From: Lysinibacillus fusiformis
GTDB taxonomy: Bacteria > Bacillota > Bacilli > Bacillales_A > Planococcaceae
Length of the DNA: 64,000 bases
Assembly (NCBI RefSeq): GCF_007362955.1
Contig: NZ_CP041696.1
Span: 3,596,001-3,660,000, forward strand
Reading direction: 5' to 3'
The position numbers and the translations under genes are program-made. Shown here one piece after another: positions 15,226 to 24,276 of this stretch (within the stretch, counting starts at the first letter, position 1; each line of letters starts with the position of its first letter). Under the pieces are notes generated by a model. It was not told the origin of the DNA. It worked only from the letters and a program-made list of their open reading frames with translations, and made no database searches.

Positions 15226-17994
15226 ATGATGGAAAGTCAAAAGTATGCAATTGTAGATTTGGAGACAACTGGTCATTCGCCAGCAAATGGTGATCGGATG
15301 ATTCAAATTGCCATTGTAATTATGAAGGATTGGGAAATTGAGCGTACGTATACGAAGTTTATTCATCCGGGTAAAACCATTCCGTCCTTTATTCAAGATT
15401 TAACGCAAATTACGGATGAGGATGTAAAGGATGCCTTACCGTTTGAAGCACATGCCGACTACATATATGAACTAATTACCGATTGTGTGTTTGTCGCGCA
15501 TAATACGGATTTTGACTTATCCTTTTTACAAGCAGAATTTAAACGAGCGGGTTTACCAAAATGGCAAGGCAAGAAAATGGATACGGTTGAGCTAGCGAAA
15601 ATTTTGTTCCCAACGTCGTTAAGCTTTAAGCTCGGCGATTTAGCAGCTGATTTAAATATCGAGCTAACCAACGCACATCGAGCGGATGATGATGCTCGTG
15701 CGACAGCCGAACTTTTCAAACAATGCTGGAAAGAACTTCTTGGTCTCCCTCAGCTGACACTCGAACAAATGCATAAACGATCGTTCCGTTTAAAATCAAA
15801 TTTAGCCCAGTTATTCTTTGAGGCACTTCAAATTAAACGACAACATGTCACAACGCATGACAATATATCGTATTACCGTAATTTTGCTATTTGCGATGGA
15901 CGAAAAACACATACAAATAAGCTGGAACTAACAGCTTTCCCACAAACAGCAACGGACAAAGAAAGCCTTATGGCAAAGGCCATGCCGAATTTCGAGCAAC
16001 GACCAGCACAATTTGCGATGATGGACACTATTTGGCAAGCGCTTAACGACAAAGAAGAATGTGTGATTGAGGCATCAACGGGCATCGGCAAAACGGTCGG
16101 TTACTTATTACCTGCCATTTTATATGCCCGCACACACAATAAAAAAATCGCGATTAGTACGTACACAGCACACTTACAGGAACAGCTTGTGGAAGAGGAA
16201 TTACCGAAAATCGAAAAAATCCTCGACACAAAGGTCAATATTGCTGTACTCAAAGGTATGCAACATTATATCGATCTCACACGTTTTGAACAGTATATGG
16301 CCTATGCGGACGAATCCTATGACGATACTTTCACCATTTTACAGCTTCTCGTATGGCTTACCAAAACGGAAACAGGTGTGTTAAGTGAGCTCAATGTTTC
16401 GGGTGGAGGACAGTTATTCTTAGAAAAGATTCGTAAAATGCCAGATGAAAAACCGTCAAAGGGCTTCGATTTCTATGAACAAGCGTTAAAAAATAGCGAA
16501 ACAGCTGATTGTATTGTGACCAATCATTCCATGGTGCTCAGCGATTTAGTACGCCAAACACCTATTTTTACACAAATCGATGGCTGGATCATCGATGAGG
16601 CCCATCAATTTATTCAATCTGCTATGCAACAAGATGAAACAGTTTTATCTTATACGCAATGGAAATACGTTTTTGGACAAATTGGCACAATGGAGGACAC
16701 AGCACTCTTTCAGCAATTTAGTCAAGCTGCTAAGAAGAAACAACGTGTGCCCATGCAAAGCTTACAGCGACTTGATAAGCAATTTATACGCCTCCAACGT
16801 GTCTTTGATGAAACCATTCAGCGTGCCGTACAGAGTATGCAGCAACAATTAGGCAAGCAAGTGGGGCGCAAATGTACCTTGTTTTTAGAGGACGTATCAT
16901 TGGCGAAAGAGCCACTATTGCACGTTAGCAAGCTTCTTCAGCAGTGGCTAGATCTAGCAATTGAAGCTGGTCAAGCCTTTGAGAACGATATCGAACAGCT
17001 CGACAAAAACGAGATTTTTATATTATCAGAGTGGCATTATTGGATTCGCGAAATGAAGCTGAAAGTTGTCGAATGGGAAGAAATTTTCCTTTCGCCACAG
17101 GAAGATAATTCAGTATGGCTTGAGTTCGATTTACGTAGTATCCCAGGCAGTTTATGCGTCTATAAAAAGCCAATTAATGTGACACCCATTATTGGAAAAG
17201 TACTTGCACCACTTCGTCAACAAGCAAGTATCGTGTGGACTTCAGGTACGTTAACTGTGCCAGGCAATGAACGTTTTGTTACACGTCAACTAGGTATTTC
17301 GGATAGTGTGCAAGTAGTACAGCTTCAGGCACCGCCAGCGTATTATGCGGGTGCGAAGGCTTATATTGTCACAGATATGCCGGATATTCAACATGTTACA
17401 CAAGATGAATACATTGAAGCAGTTGCGCAAGCCATCACACGCACCGTTCGCATGACAGAAGGACGCTGTTTCGTGCTATTTACAGCGCAGGATATGCTAC
17501 GAAAAACGGTTGAACTCATCCAAGATAGCGAATTGCTCGACGACTATATGCTTTTTGCTCAAGGTGTTACGGGCGGGAGTCGCATGCGCATCCTAAAATC
17601 ATTCCAAAAATTTAGTCATGCCGTGCTATTTGGGACAAACAGCTTTTGGGAAGGTGTGGACGTACCAGGCGACGCACTAGCATCTGTGATTGTCGTGCGC
17701 TTACCATTCTCATCACCAGAAGAGCCAGTGTTTAAAGCACGTGCTAAACACCTTGCCGATCAAGGACGTAATTCGTTTAATGAACTATCACTGCCAGAAG
17801 CTATTATGCGCTTTAAGCAAGGATTTGGTCGCTTGATTCGTTCGTCTCAAGACAAAGGAGCCTTTATTGTCTTGGATCGCCGCATTAGCACAAAATCCTA
17901 TGGTAAGGAATTTATTAAGGCTTTGCCGCCAATTGATGTTAAAAAACTACAATTGCCAGAGTTACTAAAGGAATTAAGTAATTGGCAAAAATAA
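15226..17994 (+). CDS. dinG: DinG-family exonuclease/helicase-like protein
   Basis: This protein of about 922 residues has an N-terminal DnaQ-like 3'-5' exonuclease domain (VDLETTGHSPANGDRMIQIA, FVAHNTDFDLSFL, AHRADDDARATAELF) in the first 180 residues. A superfamily 2 helicase-like region follows: Walker A ASTGIGKTVGYLLP near residue 285, a DEAH box IIDEAHQFIQ near 455, and GTNSFWEGVDVPGDALASVI and RFKQGFGRLIRS near the end. This is the architecture of Gram-positive DinG (about 930 residues), which in S. aureus was reported to act as a nuclease rather than a helicase. The four-cysteine iron-sulfur cluster of E. coli DinG is not visible. The frame reaches a GTG at 15205 with no ribosome site. 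ATG 15226 or 15229, behind GTGAGTTGAG, is more likely. A terminator follows at 17998. Confidence 0.92.
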   Translation: MMESQKYAIVDLETTGHSPANGDRMIQIAIVIMKDWEIERTYTKFIHPGKTIPSFIQDLTQITDEDVKDALPFEAHADYIYELITDCVFVAHNTDFDLSFLQAEFKRAGLPKWQGKKMDTVELAKILFPTSLSFKLGDLAADLNIELTNAHRADDDARATAELFKQCWKELLGLPQLTLEQMHKRSFRLKSNLAQLFFEALQIKRQHVTTHDNISYYRNFAICDGRKTHTNKLELTAFPQTATDKESLMAKAMPNFEQRPAQFAMMDTIWQALNDKEECVIEASTGIGKTVGYLLPAILYARTHNKKIAISTYTAHLQEQLVEEELPKIEKILDTKVNIAVLKGMQHYIDLTRFEQYMAYADESYDDTFTILQLLVWLTKTETGVLSELNVSGGGQLFLEKIRKMPDEKPSKGFDFYEQALKNSETADCIVTNHSMVLSDLVRQTPIFTQIDGWIIDEAHQFIQSAMQQDETVLSYTQWKYVFGQIGTMEDTALFQQFSQAAKKKQRVPMQSLQRLDKQFIRLQRVFDETIQRAVQSMQQQLGKQVGRKCTLFLEDVSLAKEPLLHVSKLLQQWLDLAIEAGQAFENDIEQLDKNEIFILSEWHYWIREMKLKVVEWEEIFLSPQEDNSVWLEFDLRSIPGSLCVYKKPINVTPIIGKVLAPLRQQASIVWTSGTLTVPGNERFVTRQLGISDSVQVVQLQAPPAYYAGAKAYIVTDMPDIQHVTQDEYIEAVAQAITRTVRMTEGRCFVLFTAQDMLRKTVELIQDSELLDDYMLFAQGVTGGSRMRILKSFQKFSHAVLFGTNSFWEGVDVPGDALASVIVVRLPFSSPEEPVFKARAKHLADQGRNSFNELSLPEAIMRFKQGFGRLIRSSQDKGAFIVLDRRISTKSYGKEFIKALPPIDVKKLQLPELLKELSNWQK

Positions 17995-17997
17995 ATA

Positions 17998-18037
17998 AAA
18001 ATCCTCCTGAGTTGAAATTTGAGACCTAGGAGGATTT
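17998..18037 (+). terminator. Intrinsic terminator of dinG
   Basis: AAAATCCTCCT pairs with AGGAGGATTTTT around a loop of about 17 nt, starting 3 bp after the dinG stop codon. The rest of the spacer to 18358 shows no gene. It holds AT-rich segments, such as TTGTGTAC near 18243, that could be promoter parts for the next small gene. Confidence 0.85.
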
Positions 18038-18358
18038 TTGATGTAACTGTGTTGGTGGCTGAAGAGTGTGCGTGCAACTTAAGAGTTGAATGATTTAATA
18101 AATCTGGGGGAAATCGTTTGATTAAGTGATAAGATGGCTAATTTTTTGCAGAAATTCTCGTTTCAAATTCAGAAATATCCACTAGCTATTGTCGTTTTTT
18201 ATTGATACTCTCCTTTGATGATGTTATTTATGTAATATATATTTGTGTACAATACTTTGCTTATAGTGATTCGCGCCTTCATTTGTGTATATTTTCTGGC
18301 CATTTTACAATACTATGTCTAGTTATTTTAATAAATTGGCAGGAAGGGAAGAGCGTAA

Positions 18359-18637
18359 TTGGCTAAGCACTCAGATACAAGCTGGAAACAGGATCATCCT
18401 AGTACTTTGTTTAGCAACTCTGTTCAAAAGGCGGAGCGTTTGCTGAAGCATGCAAAGTCACACCCAGAGGAGATTGCGATTGAACATACTTTCAATCAAA
18501 TAGAACGTGCTGAAAATGCACGCTTGAATGCAGAACAATATGGTGAGCATTTGGATACAGTCGAACAAAATAAAGAATACTTAGAGCGGATTAAGCAGCA
18601 ATTACACGAAGTGCAAGAAGAAGTGAAAAAGCAATAA
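18359..18637 (+). CDS. Small charged helical protein, function unknown
   Basis: This 92-residue protein is not one I recognise. It is rich in Glu, Lys, Gln and His, has no signal peptide or membrane segment, and from residue 20 onward is almost entirely predicted helix with coiled-coil character (QIERAENARLNAEQY, EYLERIKQQLHEVQEEVKKQ). The start is TTG 18359, supported by AGGAAGGGAAG about 10 bp upstream. It stands alone between the dinG terminator and a bidirectional terminator at 18660. Small size, composition and a separate promoter region would suit a spore or DNA-associated protein, but this is a guess. Confidence 0.7.
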   Translation: MAKHSDTSWKQDHPSTLFSNSVQKAERLLKHAKSHPEEIAIEHTFNQIERAENARLNAEQYGEHLDTVEQNKEYLERIKQQLHEVQEEVKKQ

Positions 18638-18659
18638 GAAGAGATTAATAAAATGCAGA

Positions 18660-18692
18660 AACGGCTTGAGCCCTGAACTCAAGCCGTTTCAA
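18660..18692. terminator. Bidirectional terminator between convergent genes
   Basis: AACGGCTTGAG pairs perfectly with CTCAAGCCGTT around CCCTGAA, with A-rich and T-rich flanks. It separates the 92-residue gene from the convergent 163-residue gene. Confidence 0.85.
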
Positions 18693-18708
18693 TTTATTTA
18701 CAATATAA

Positions 18709-19200
18709 CTAACACCAAACGATTATTTCATATGGTGTGGTTTGTGCAGGAATACTTCTTGTAGTAGGCCCATAGAAGACAATTAAGTTTCGATTGGCAG
18801 GATTTTTTGAAAAGGGCTGCCCGTTTTTAAGGAAGATAGGGGTATAGGGAGACAGATTTAATTGTAATTGGCCATCACTACTCACCAATTGGTTATTAAA
18901 AAAGTCTACTTTTACATTTTGATTGGTGCTTTCCTTTACAACGACAAGCGCACGATATTGTGGAGGGTAAATCATAGGTACAGGCGCATCCCCATCATAA
19001 TAGCCAGTAATCCAATCCCCGAGCGTCACTATTTCTTGATTTACAAAGTAAGTAGAAGGTGAGACCACAAAATTAACGATGCCACCAGTAACATCTTCTA
19101 CGTTCATGAGTTTATAACAACCTTCCCCCTCCCCATTTTGCCCAATCGTAAAATCATTCAACTGTGTAACAATCCCGCGAAAAGATTTGAAATTTACCAT
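18709..19200 (-). CDS. Conserved hypothetical protein, beta-rich
   Basis: This 163-residue soluble protein has no signal peptide. It alternates short beta-type segments (FRGIVTQLNDFTIG, GGIVNFVVSPSTYFV, VTLGDWITGYYDGDAPVPMI, IPAQTTPYEIIVWC). The string DGDAPVPMIYPPQYRALVV and the YGPTTRSIPAQTTP tail look strongly conserved; I remember similar unannotated proteins in Bacillus and Clostridium but know no function. An earlier in-frame ATG at 19206 has AAAGGA touching it, while the same AAAGGA is 6 bp from ATG 19200, so 19200 was chosen. It may be an OB-fold-like binding protein, which is speculation. It is monocistronic. Confidence 0.75.
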   Translation of the reverse strand: MVNFKSFRGIVTQLNDFTIGQNGEGEGCYKLMNVEDVTGGIVNFVVSPSTYFVNQEIVTLGDWITGYYDGDAPVPMIYPPQYRALVVVKESTNQNVKVDFFNNQLVSSDGQLQLNLSPYTPIFLKNGQPFSKNPANRNLIVFYGPTTRSIPAQTTPYEIIVWC

Positions 19201-19428
19201 AGCCATTCCTTTCTTTATATAATTTCAATTTATCATTGTAAAGGGAAAAAATGATTTGTCATCACTAGACAAACAGTATCATTTTAATTTATGTAGCATG
19301 CCTAATATGGGTGACAGAGAATGAATGGGCCTGAATTTTTTGATGAAAAGAATTCATATATATTTTACTTAAATCAATATATACTTAATTTGTACGATAA
19401 CGTTATTTTTTTCAGAGGAGGGGAACCC

Positions 19429-19581
19429 ATGAAGTGGATTTCTAAAAATAAGAAACCCCTTATATTATTCCTCATTATTATTATTTGCGTAGCTGGTCTA
19501 CTCGATATCAAATATGAAGGATTATTCTTTCAAATATTGCCTAAATCTATTCAAACCTATTTAGCTGATATTGTGCATTAA
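19429..19581 (+). CDS. Small single-pass membrane protein
   Basis: This 50-residue protein starts at ATG 19429 behind a very strong AGAGGAGGGG site. A basic N-terminus (MKWISKNKKP) leads into one hydrophobic helix (LILFLIIIICVAGLL), followed by a short outward tail rich in Tyr, Phe and Ile. The upstream extension of the frame to 19321 has no ribosome site and was dropped. No family is recognised and there is no partner gene next to it. Confidence 0.65.
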   Translation: MKWISKNKKPLILFLIIIICVAGLLDIKYEGLFFQILPKSIQTYLADIVH

Positions 19582-19715
19582 GTGGATTGTATCTTCTAAC
19601 TACGAAGACAGGCGAGAAAAGAGCGTAATTAAAGTAAGTGATATTTTTTAGTGAATTTTTATGATGAAAAAGCGAGTAAACGATATGACTGACTGACCTA
19701 GAGCTAGGAGACAAT

Positions 19716-19778
19716 AAAAACACCTTTCGTTGAAAAATAGGTATTGTACCTTAATGAAACCAACGAGGGGTGTTTTTT
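19716..19778. repeat. Nested palindrome repeat, copy 2 (terminator-like)
   Basis: AAAACACCTTTCGTTG pairs with CAACGAGGGGTGTTTT, partly through G-U pairs, and the loop holds GGTA-TTG-TACC. It shares layout and much of the outer-arm sequence with 9194-9255. Six T follow. It lies in the 383-bp spacer between the 50-residue membrane protein and the PAS receptor, which has no other recognisable feature. Confidence 0.7.
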
Positions 19779-19964
19779 ATGGATAGTGGGGAGTTTTACT
19801 AACTTTGAAGGAGGAAATGAATATTATTAATTGTGTCACATTGTTCATGTTTTTCAGATTTCTTATCGATTATAATAAAAAAAACACTAACCGTGTCGAA
19901 TGTTCGTTACTAACAATTCTTAGGTTAATGTTGAGACTTTATAAGCTAAAAGGGGGAACGGCAC

Positions 19965-21464
19965 ATGTTTTTTAAAAAAGGGCAGGATACAACAACTGGT
20001 AATCTTATCGAATTAAGCGAGTTACAATTACAATTAGCAAAACAGGGTCAGTTTGATTACCAATATAAACTAACGACAGAAAATGAAGAGTTGCAACAGG
20101 TCATACATAACTTGAATGAAGTGAGTAGATTACGACAAGCTTATGAGGGTCAATTACAGCAAAGAATGAGCCATGTAGTAAGCAGTAATCATGTAGGTTT
20201 TTGGGAGCTACAATTACCAAATGGGCGCCTAGAGGATCGTCAGAACGTGTTTATTGTTTCAGCAGAACTCAAGAAACTTCTTGGATTCGACGACCATGCT
20301 TTTAAAGGTGGCTTTCATGATTTCGAGCAACTGATAGCTGTGGCGTACCAAACAGATTTTAAAGACCTGTTAGTAGATTGTCTACAGAAGCAAACACAGT
20401 TTAGTTTTGAACACTTGATGCGCTTTCAGAATGGTCAGGAACGCTGGGTACATACTACAGGGACGATTACACGTCCTTGCTCTGATGAAAAGCTTCACAT
20501 TGTGGGGACAGTTATGGATATTCACGAGGATAAAGTAAATGCAGAAGAAATAAAGGGCTATGTAACACGCTATGATTTAATCAATGAAGCACTTGTTGAG
20601 GCACCGTGGGATATGATTGTAGATCAAGGTGATCCCTTGAATCCTCAGAATTCCTTTTGGTGGAGCCCGCAGTTCCGTAGAACATTAGGCTTTAAAAATG
20701 AAAATGATTTTCCTAATATTATGAGTTCATGGAGTGATCGTCTGCATCCAGAAGACCAGCAGTTAGCGGTTGGCGCGTTCAGTGCACACTTATTGGATTT
20801 TTCGGGTCGTACGCCGTTTGATGTGGATTATCGCCTACAACTAAAATCAGGTGAATATCGTTGGTTCCATGCGAGCGGTACAACGCTGCGTGATAGTAAT
20901 GGAGCACCTTTACGTGTGGCAGGGACAATTCGTGATATTACACATGAAAAAATGAAAGAACAAGATGTGCAGGAAACGATGGCACGTATGGAAGAGTTAT
21001 CAGCGTCCATCAATGAAATGGTTGTTGGGATCAATTCCATTACGGTACAAGCGCAGGAGCTTGCACATACACAGGAAAAAACAACGGTTGCTGCAAACGA
21101 TGCAAAAGGGTTAGCCGATGAAACACAAGTCATTTCGAATTTTATTCGTGCAATTGCCGATCAAACAAATCTACTTGGATTAAATGCAGCCATAGAAGCG
21201 GCACGTGCTGGAGAACAAGGCAAAGGATTTGGTGTAGTAGCAGAAGAAGTCCGTAAATTAGCGGTAAATTCAGCTGAGGCAACAGGTAATATTGAATCAA
21301 GCTTAATGAAAATCAAAGTTTCCATTGATACAATTATTGATTATATGGATAAAATTAGTGAGCTTGCACAAACGCAGGCAGCCTTGACGGAACAACTGAA
21401 TGCCTCGGCTGATGAAATTGGTACGATGTCTCAGGATTTAGTGAGATATTCTAAACAACAGTAG
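19965..21464 (+). CDS. Soluble PAS-PAS methyl-accepting chemotaxis-type receptor
   Basis: This 499-residue protein has no transmembrane segment or signal peptide, so it is a cytoplasmic receptor. After a helical N-terminus there are two PAS domains: about residues 75-190 ([19 protein letters not shown] to [11 protein letters not shown]) and about 205-330 ([46 protein letters not shown]). The rest is a shortened methyl-accepting signalling domain containing the CheA/CheW contact hairpin [20 protein letters not shown] and the [14 protein letters not shown] stretch. A strong AAAGGGGG site precedes ATG 19965. No chemotaxis genes are adjacent. The PAS domains could sense redox state, a flavin or a small ligand. 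No haem- or flavin-binding residues can be assigned. Confidence 0.9.
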   Translation: MFFKKGQDTTTGNLIELSELQLQLAKQGQFDYQYKLTTENEELQQVIHNLNEVSRLRQAYEGQLQQRMSHVVSSNHVGFWELQLPNGRLEDRQNVFIVSAELKKLLGFDDHAFKGGFHDFEQLIAVAYQTDFKDLLVDCLQKQTQFSFEHLMRFQNGQERWVHTTGTITRPCSDEKLHIVGTVMDIHEDKVNAEEIKGYVTRYDLINEALVEAPWDMIVDQGDPLNPQNSFWWSPQFRRTLGFKNENDFPNIMSSWSDRLHPEDQQLAVGAFSAHLLDFSGRTPFDVDYRLQLKSGEYRWFHASGTTLRDSNGAPLRVAGTIRDITHEKMKEQDVQETMARMEELSASINEMVVGINSITVQAQELAHTQEKTTVAANDAKGLADETQVISNFIRAIADQTNLLGLNAAIEAARAGEQGKGFGVVAEEVRKLAVNSAEATGNIESSLMKIKVSIDTIIDYMDKISELAQTQAALTEQLNASADEIGTMSQDLVRYSKQQ

Positions 21465-21542
21465 AAAAAATATTTCTATCATATACGTATGTGAATTATC
21501 CTTCATATTGGGGGCACTGAAAAAGTCCATAAAATGAATTTT

Positions 21543-21650
21543 AGCCATGGCGGAAACGATTAATCGTTTCTGCCATGGCTTTTGCTTGATGTCGTTGAAT
21601 TTCATTTCGGCGGATGCTTTCCTGGGGGCGAACCTTGAGAAAAGCGGAGG
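21543..21650. repeat. Degenerate third copy of the terminator-bearing repeat
   Basis: It starts with a 38-bp near-perfect palindrome (AGCCATGGC...GCCATGGCT, 21543-21580, one mismatched pair). Then come TTTTGCTTGATGTCGTTG and CGGCGGATGCTTTCCTGG and GGGCGAACCTTGAG, which parallel the 41990-42060 part of copy 2 (TTTTGCTGTAAGCG, CGGCGGACGCTTTCCGG, GGGCATGGCCTGAA). The stem sequence is different but sits in the same place. The remaining DNA to 22007 has no credible gene. Confidence 0.65.
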
Positions 21651-22007
21651 AGCTTTAGTGGCAATTCCGGTTATATATAGTTTACAGGCAAAACAGGTTT
21701 TACTAAAGCGATTGGGTGATGATGTCTATCAAAATCCGATTCCTTCAGAAGTAAATCCATCACATGTACAAAAATTCTCATCTGATATAAATGGATAATT
21801 GTTATAAAGAAGCTTCAAGACAGAGCCTATTGTGTGAACGTTTTTTGTATTAAATAGGATAACTAAGATTCGTTTATTATAAATTAGTCAGGCTTCTCTA
21901 ATTTTTTTGGTCAATTGATCGTTAAGACCATAATAGCAAGAATGAGGACGAAATGGATACGGAATCCCTGTTAATATGAGGGCTATAAACAGTTGGGAGG
22001 CAGTTGG

Positions 22008-22771
22008 ATGACTAGAATACGCGAATTTAATGAGCTACATGCATCACAAGAGTTATTATTTATAGGGAATGCCTGGGATTTACTATCTGCGTTAACGCTT
22101 GAAAACGCGGGCTTCAAGGCAATTGGTACAACAAGCTGGGGAATTGCCAACTCGCTTGGCTACGCTGATGGAGAGTTAATAGAATTTAATAGGCATTTAG
22201 CGATTATCAAAACGATTGCCGAAAATATAAATGTTCCAGTGTCCGCAGATATTGAGGCTAGGTACGGCAGTGACACAAAAACGATTGTTGAAAACGTGTT
22301 AAGGACAGCAGATGTTGGTGTTGCTGGTATCAATATTGAGGATTCACTTAAAAGGGACTTAGAACAATAAATGAGCATTGTGATCTTTTGACTCAATTGA
22401 GAACGGAGTTAGATCATCATGGCTATAAAGATTCCTATATTAACGCTAGAACGGATACATATTTTCATGAGGAACAACCTTTTCTTGAAACCCTAAATAG
22501 AGCGAACGCCTATGTGGACAGTGGAGCTAGTGGTATATTTGTTCCAGGTTTGACTGATTATCAGGAAATAAGTGAACTTACGTTGACCGTTGATGTACCC
22601 ATAAATCTAATGTCTTTACCTGGATTAACGGATTGTACTATTCTAAAAGAGTTAGGTGTTAAACGTTTCAGCTTTGGCAATGCATTATCAGATAAAATTA
22701 TTGCTTATTTGACCAAGCATGCGAGACAATTAATGGACGCGCAGGATACTTCAGTCTTATATGAGAAATAG
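22008..22771 (+). pseudogene. Isocitrate lyase/PEP mutase-family gene with a frameshift
   Basis: The first frame runs from ATG 22008 (GGGAGG 7 bp upstream) to a TAA at 22368-22370 and gives LFIGNAWDLLSALTLENAGF, GTTSWGIANSLGY and ADIEARYG, ending GINIEDSLKRDLEQ. The following frame, shifted, continues the same protein as INEHCDLLTQLRTELDHHGY, then INARTDTYF and FVPGLTDYQEISELT to 22771. Restoring one base near 22368 (CAATAAATG to CAAATAAATG) joins them into a normal protein of about 255 residues of the PEP phosphomutase/isocitrate lyase superfamily. These enzymes form or cleave C-C or C-P bonds next to a carboxylate; the substrate is unknown. The break is either a real pseudogene or a one-base sequencing error in a short A run. 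The second part has only a TTG start without a ribosome site. Confidence 0.85.
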
Positions 22772-22794
22772 CTGGACCTAAGGAGGGAATTTAA

Positions 22795-23355
22795 GTGAAG
22801 TCTATCATTAATCTTACTTTCGATGAAATGTGGGATAAAATCATGGCTTGTGATCGCACATATGACGGACAATTTTATACAACTGTGAAAACTACTAAAA
22901 TTTATTGTCGGCCCTCATGTAAATCGAGAAAGCCGAAAAAAATCAACGTAGATTTTTACGATGATATTGTAGCAGTCGAACGAGCTGGTTTTCGTGCTTG
23001 CAAAAGGTGTCAGCCAGAGGTTGAGCATTCTCCGCATACTCAACTCATCAAAAATGTAACATCTTTTTTGATAAAAGAGTATAAACAACAGCTAACGTTA
23101 CAGGATATTGCTAACAATGTTGGTATTAGCCCGTTTTATCTTGAACGACTATTTAAACAAGAGACTGCTGAAACACCACGTCGTTATTTAGAAAAAATAA
23201 GAATTGACAAGGCAACACATCTTCTTAAAAGCACGGATCGGACAACGCTAGCAATTTGTTATGATGTTGGATTTCACAGTCCCTCCAATTTTTATAAGGT
23301 ATTTAGACGTTTAAATAAGTGTTCCCCAACGGAATATCGCAATATGCATAGCTAA
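22795..23355 (+). CDS. adaA: AdaA: methylphosphotriester-DNA methyltransferase and activator
   Basis: This 186-residue protein has the two parts of B. subtilis AdaA. Residues 1-80 are the zinc-binding Ada domain with four cysteines (YCRPSCKSRKP and ACKRCQPEVE). The first of these, Cys38, accepts a methyl group from phosphotriesters and switches the protein into an activator. Residues about 85-186 are two AraC-type helix-turn-helix motifs (LTLQDIANNVGISPFYLERL and LAICYDVGFHSPSNFYKVFR). The GTG start at 22795 is 7 bp after AAGGAGGG. It is first in an operon with alkA (12 bp gap) and adaB, so it is expected to activate its own repair genes after alkylation damage. Confidence 0.95.
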   Translation: MKSIINLTFDEMWDKIMACDRTYDGQFYTTVKTTKIYCRPSCKSRKPKKINVDFYDDIVAVERAGFRACKRCQPEVEHSPHTQLIKNVTSFLIKEYKQQLTLQDIANNVGISPFYLERLFKQETAETPRRYLEKIRIDKATHLLKSTDRTTLAICYDVGFHSPSNFYKVFRRLNKCSPTEYRNMHS

Positions 23356-23367
23356 GGAGTGATGGAT

Positions 23368-24276
23368 ATGAAGTGGTCTGATGGCGAATCCTATATAGAG
23401 ATTGACACGCCTTTAGCATTTAATTTTGCACAATGTCTTGTATTTTTAGGCAGGTCGGAACAAGAGAATCTGCATCGTATAAATGACGGGTATTTATATA
23501 AATTGCTAAAGTTTGATGAAGAATTCGTTTTATGTAAAATAGGTTGTAAGCCAAATTCAATTCACATTGATTTTCCACTAACATCCCCCTCTAAAGACAC
23601 GCGCGAGAAAATTGCCGTCTATTTATGGGAATGGTTTGATTTACACCGAAATTTAAGCCCTTTTTACGAAATGGCGCAGAAAGATACAATTTTGCAGCCA
23701 CTTGCGCAAAAATATGATGGATTACGGATGATTGGTATGCCAGATTTATTTGAAGCGTTGGTCTGGGCGGTTATTGGACAACAAATAAACTTAACATTCG
23801 CATATACATTAAAAAGGCGATTTGTTGAACATTTTGGTGAAAGACAAACTTTTGAAAGAGAGACGTATTGGCTGTTTCCGACATATGAAAAAATAGCTGC
23901 CATTTCGGTCGATACATTGAGGCAATTGCAATTTACCGCTAGGAAGTCTGAATACATCATTGGTATCGCAAAGCTCATGGCAGGTGGTGAGTTAACAAAA
24001 GAAAGTTTGCTACAAAAAGAAGATTATTTGCACACTAAAAGAACTTTAATGGCAATTAGAGGTATCGGTGCATGGACGGCAGATTATGTAATGATGAAAT
24101 CCTTGCATTGCCCAACTGCTTTTCCAATTGCTGATGTTGGCCTACATAACGCATTAAAAATTCAATTAGGCCAGGAACGTAAACCAACAATAGAAGAAAT
24201 AACACAAATAGCAACACATTGGAAGGGCTGGCAGGCATATGCAACCTTTTATCTATGGAGGTCCTTATATGACTAA
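23368..24276 (+). CDS. alkA: DNA-3-methyladenine glycosylase II
   Basis: This 302-residue base-excision enzyme removes 3-methyladenine and other alkylated purines. The helix-hairpin-helix and GPD signature is visible as LMAIRGIGAWTADYVMMKSL near residue 225, followed by the catalytic aspartate in FPIADVGLHNAL near 250. The middle region has FEALVWAVIGQQINLTFAYT, the usual AlkA core. The frame extends to GTG 23359, but AAGGAG at 23354-23359 is 8 bp from ATG 23368, which was chosen. It sits between adaA and adaB and overlaps adaB by 8 bp, so all three are probably one adaptive-response operon. In B. subtilis alkA is divergent from adaAB; here it is within the operon. Confidence 0.93.
   Translation: MKWSDGESYIEIDTPLAFNFAQCLVFLGRSEQENLHRINDGYLYKLLKFDEEFVLCKIGCKPNSIHIDFPLTSPSKDTREKIAVYLWEWFDLHRNLSPFYEMAQKDTILQPLAQKYDGLRMIGMPDLFEALVWAVIGQQINLTFAYTLKRRFVEHFGERQTFERETYWLFPTYEKIAAISVDTLRQLQFTARKSEYIIGIAKLMAGGELTKESLLQKEDYLHTKRTLMAIRGIGAWTADYVMMKSLHCPTAFPIADVGLHNALKIQLGQERKPTIEEITQIATHWKGWQAYATFYLWRSLYD

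Noticed and set aside
15101..15396. Overlapping minus-strand frames before and inside dinG
   Set aside because: They have no ribosome sites or recognisable domains and run antisense to the exonuclease domain.
21547..21798. Plus-strand frame of 83 codons
   Set aside because: Its first third is the palindrome and conserved block of a dispersed repeat and it has no ribosome site; the remainder matches nothing I know.
22360..22395. Programmed frameshift joining the two halves of the PEP-mutase-family gene
   Set aside because: There is no slippery heptamer, no downstream stem-loop, and the family is not known to use recoding; a lost base is simpler.
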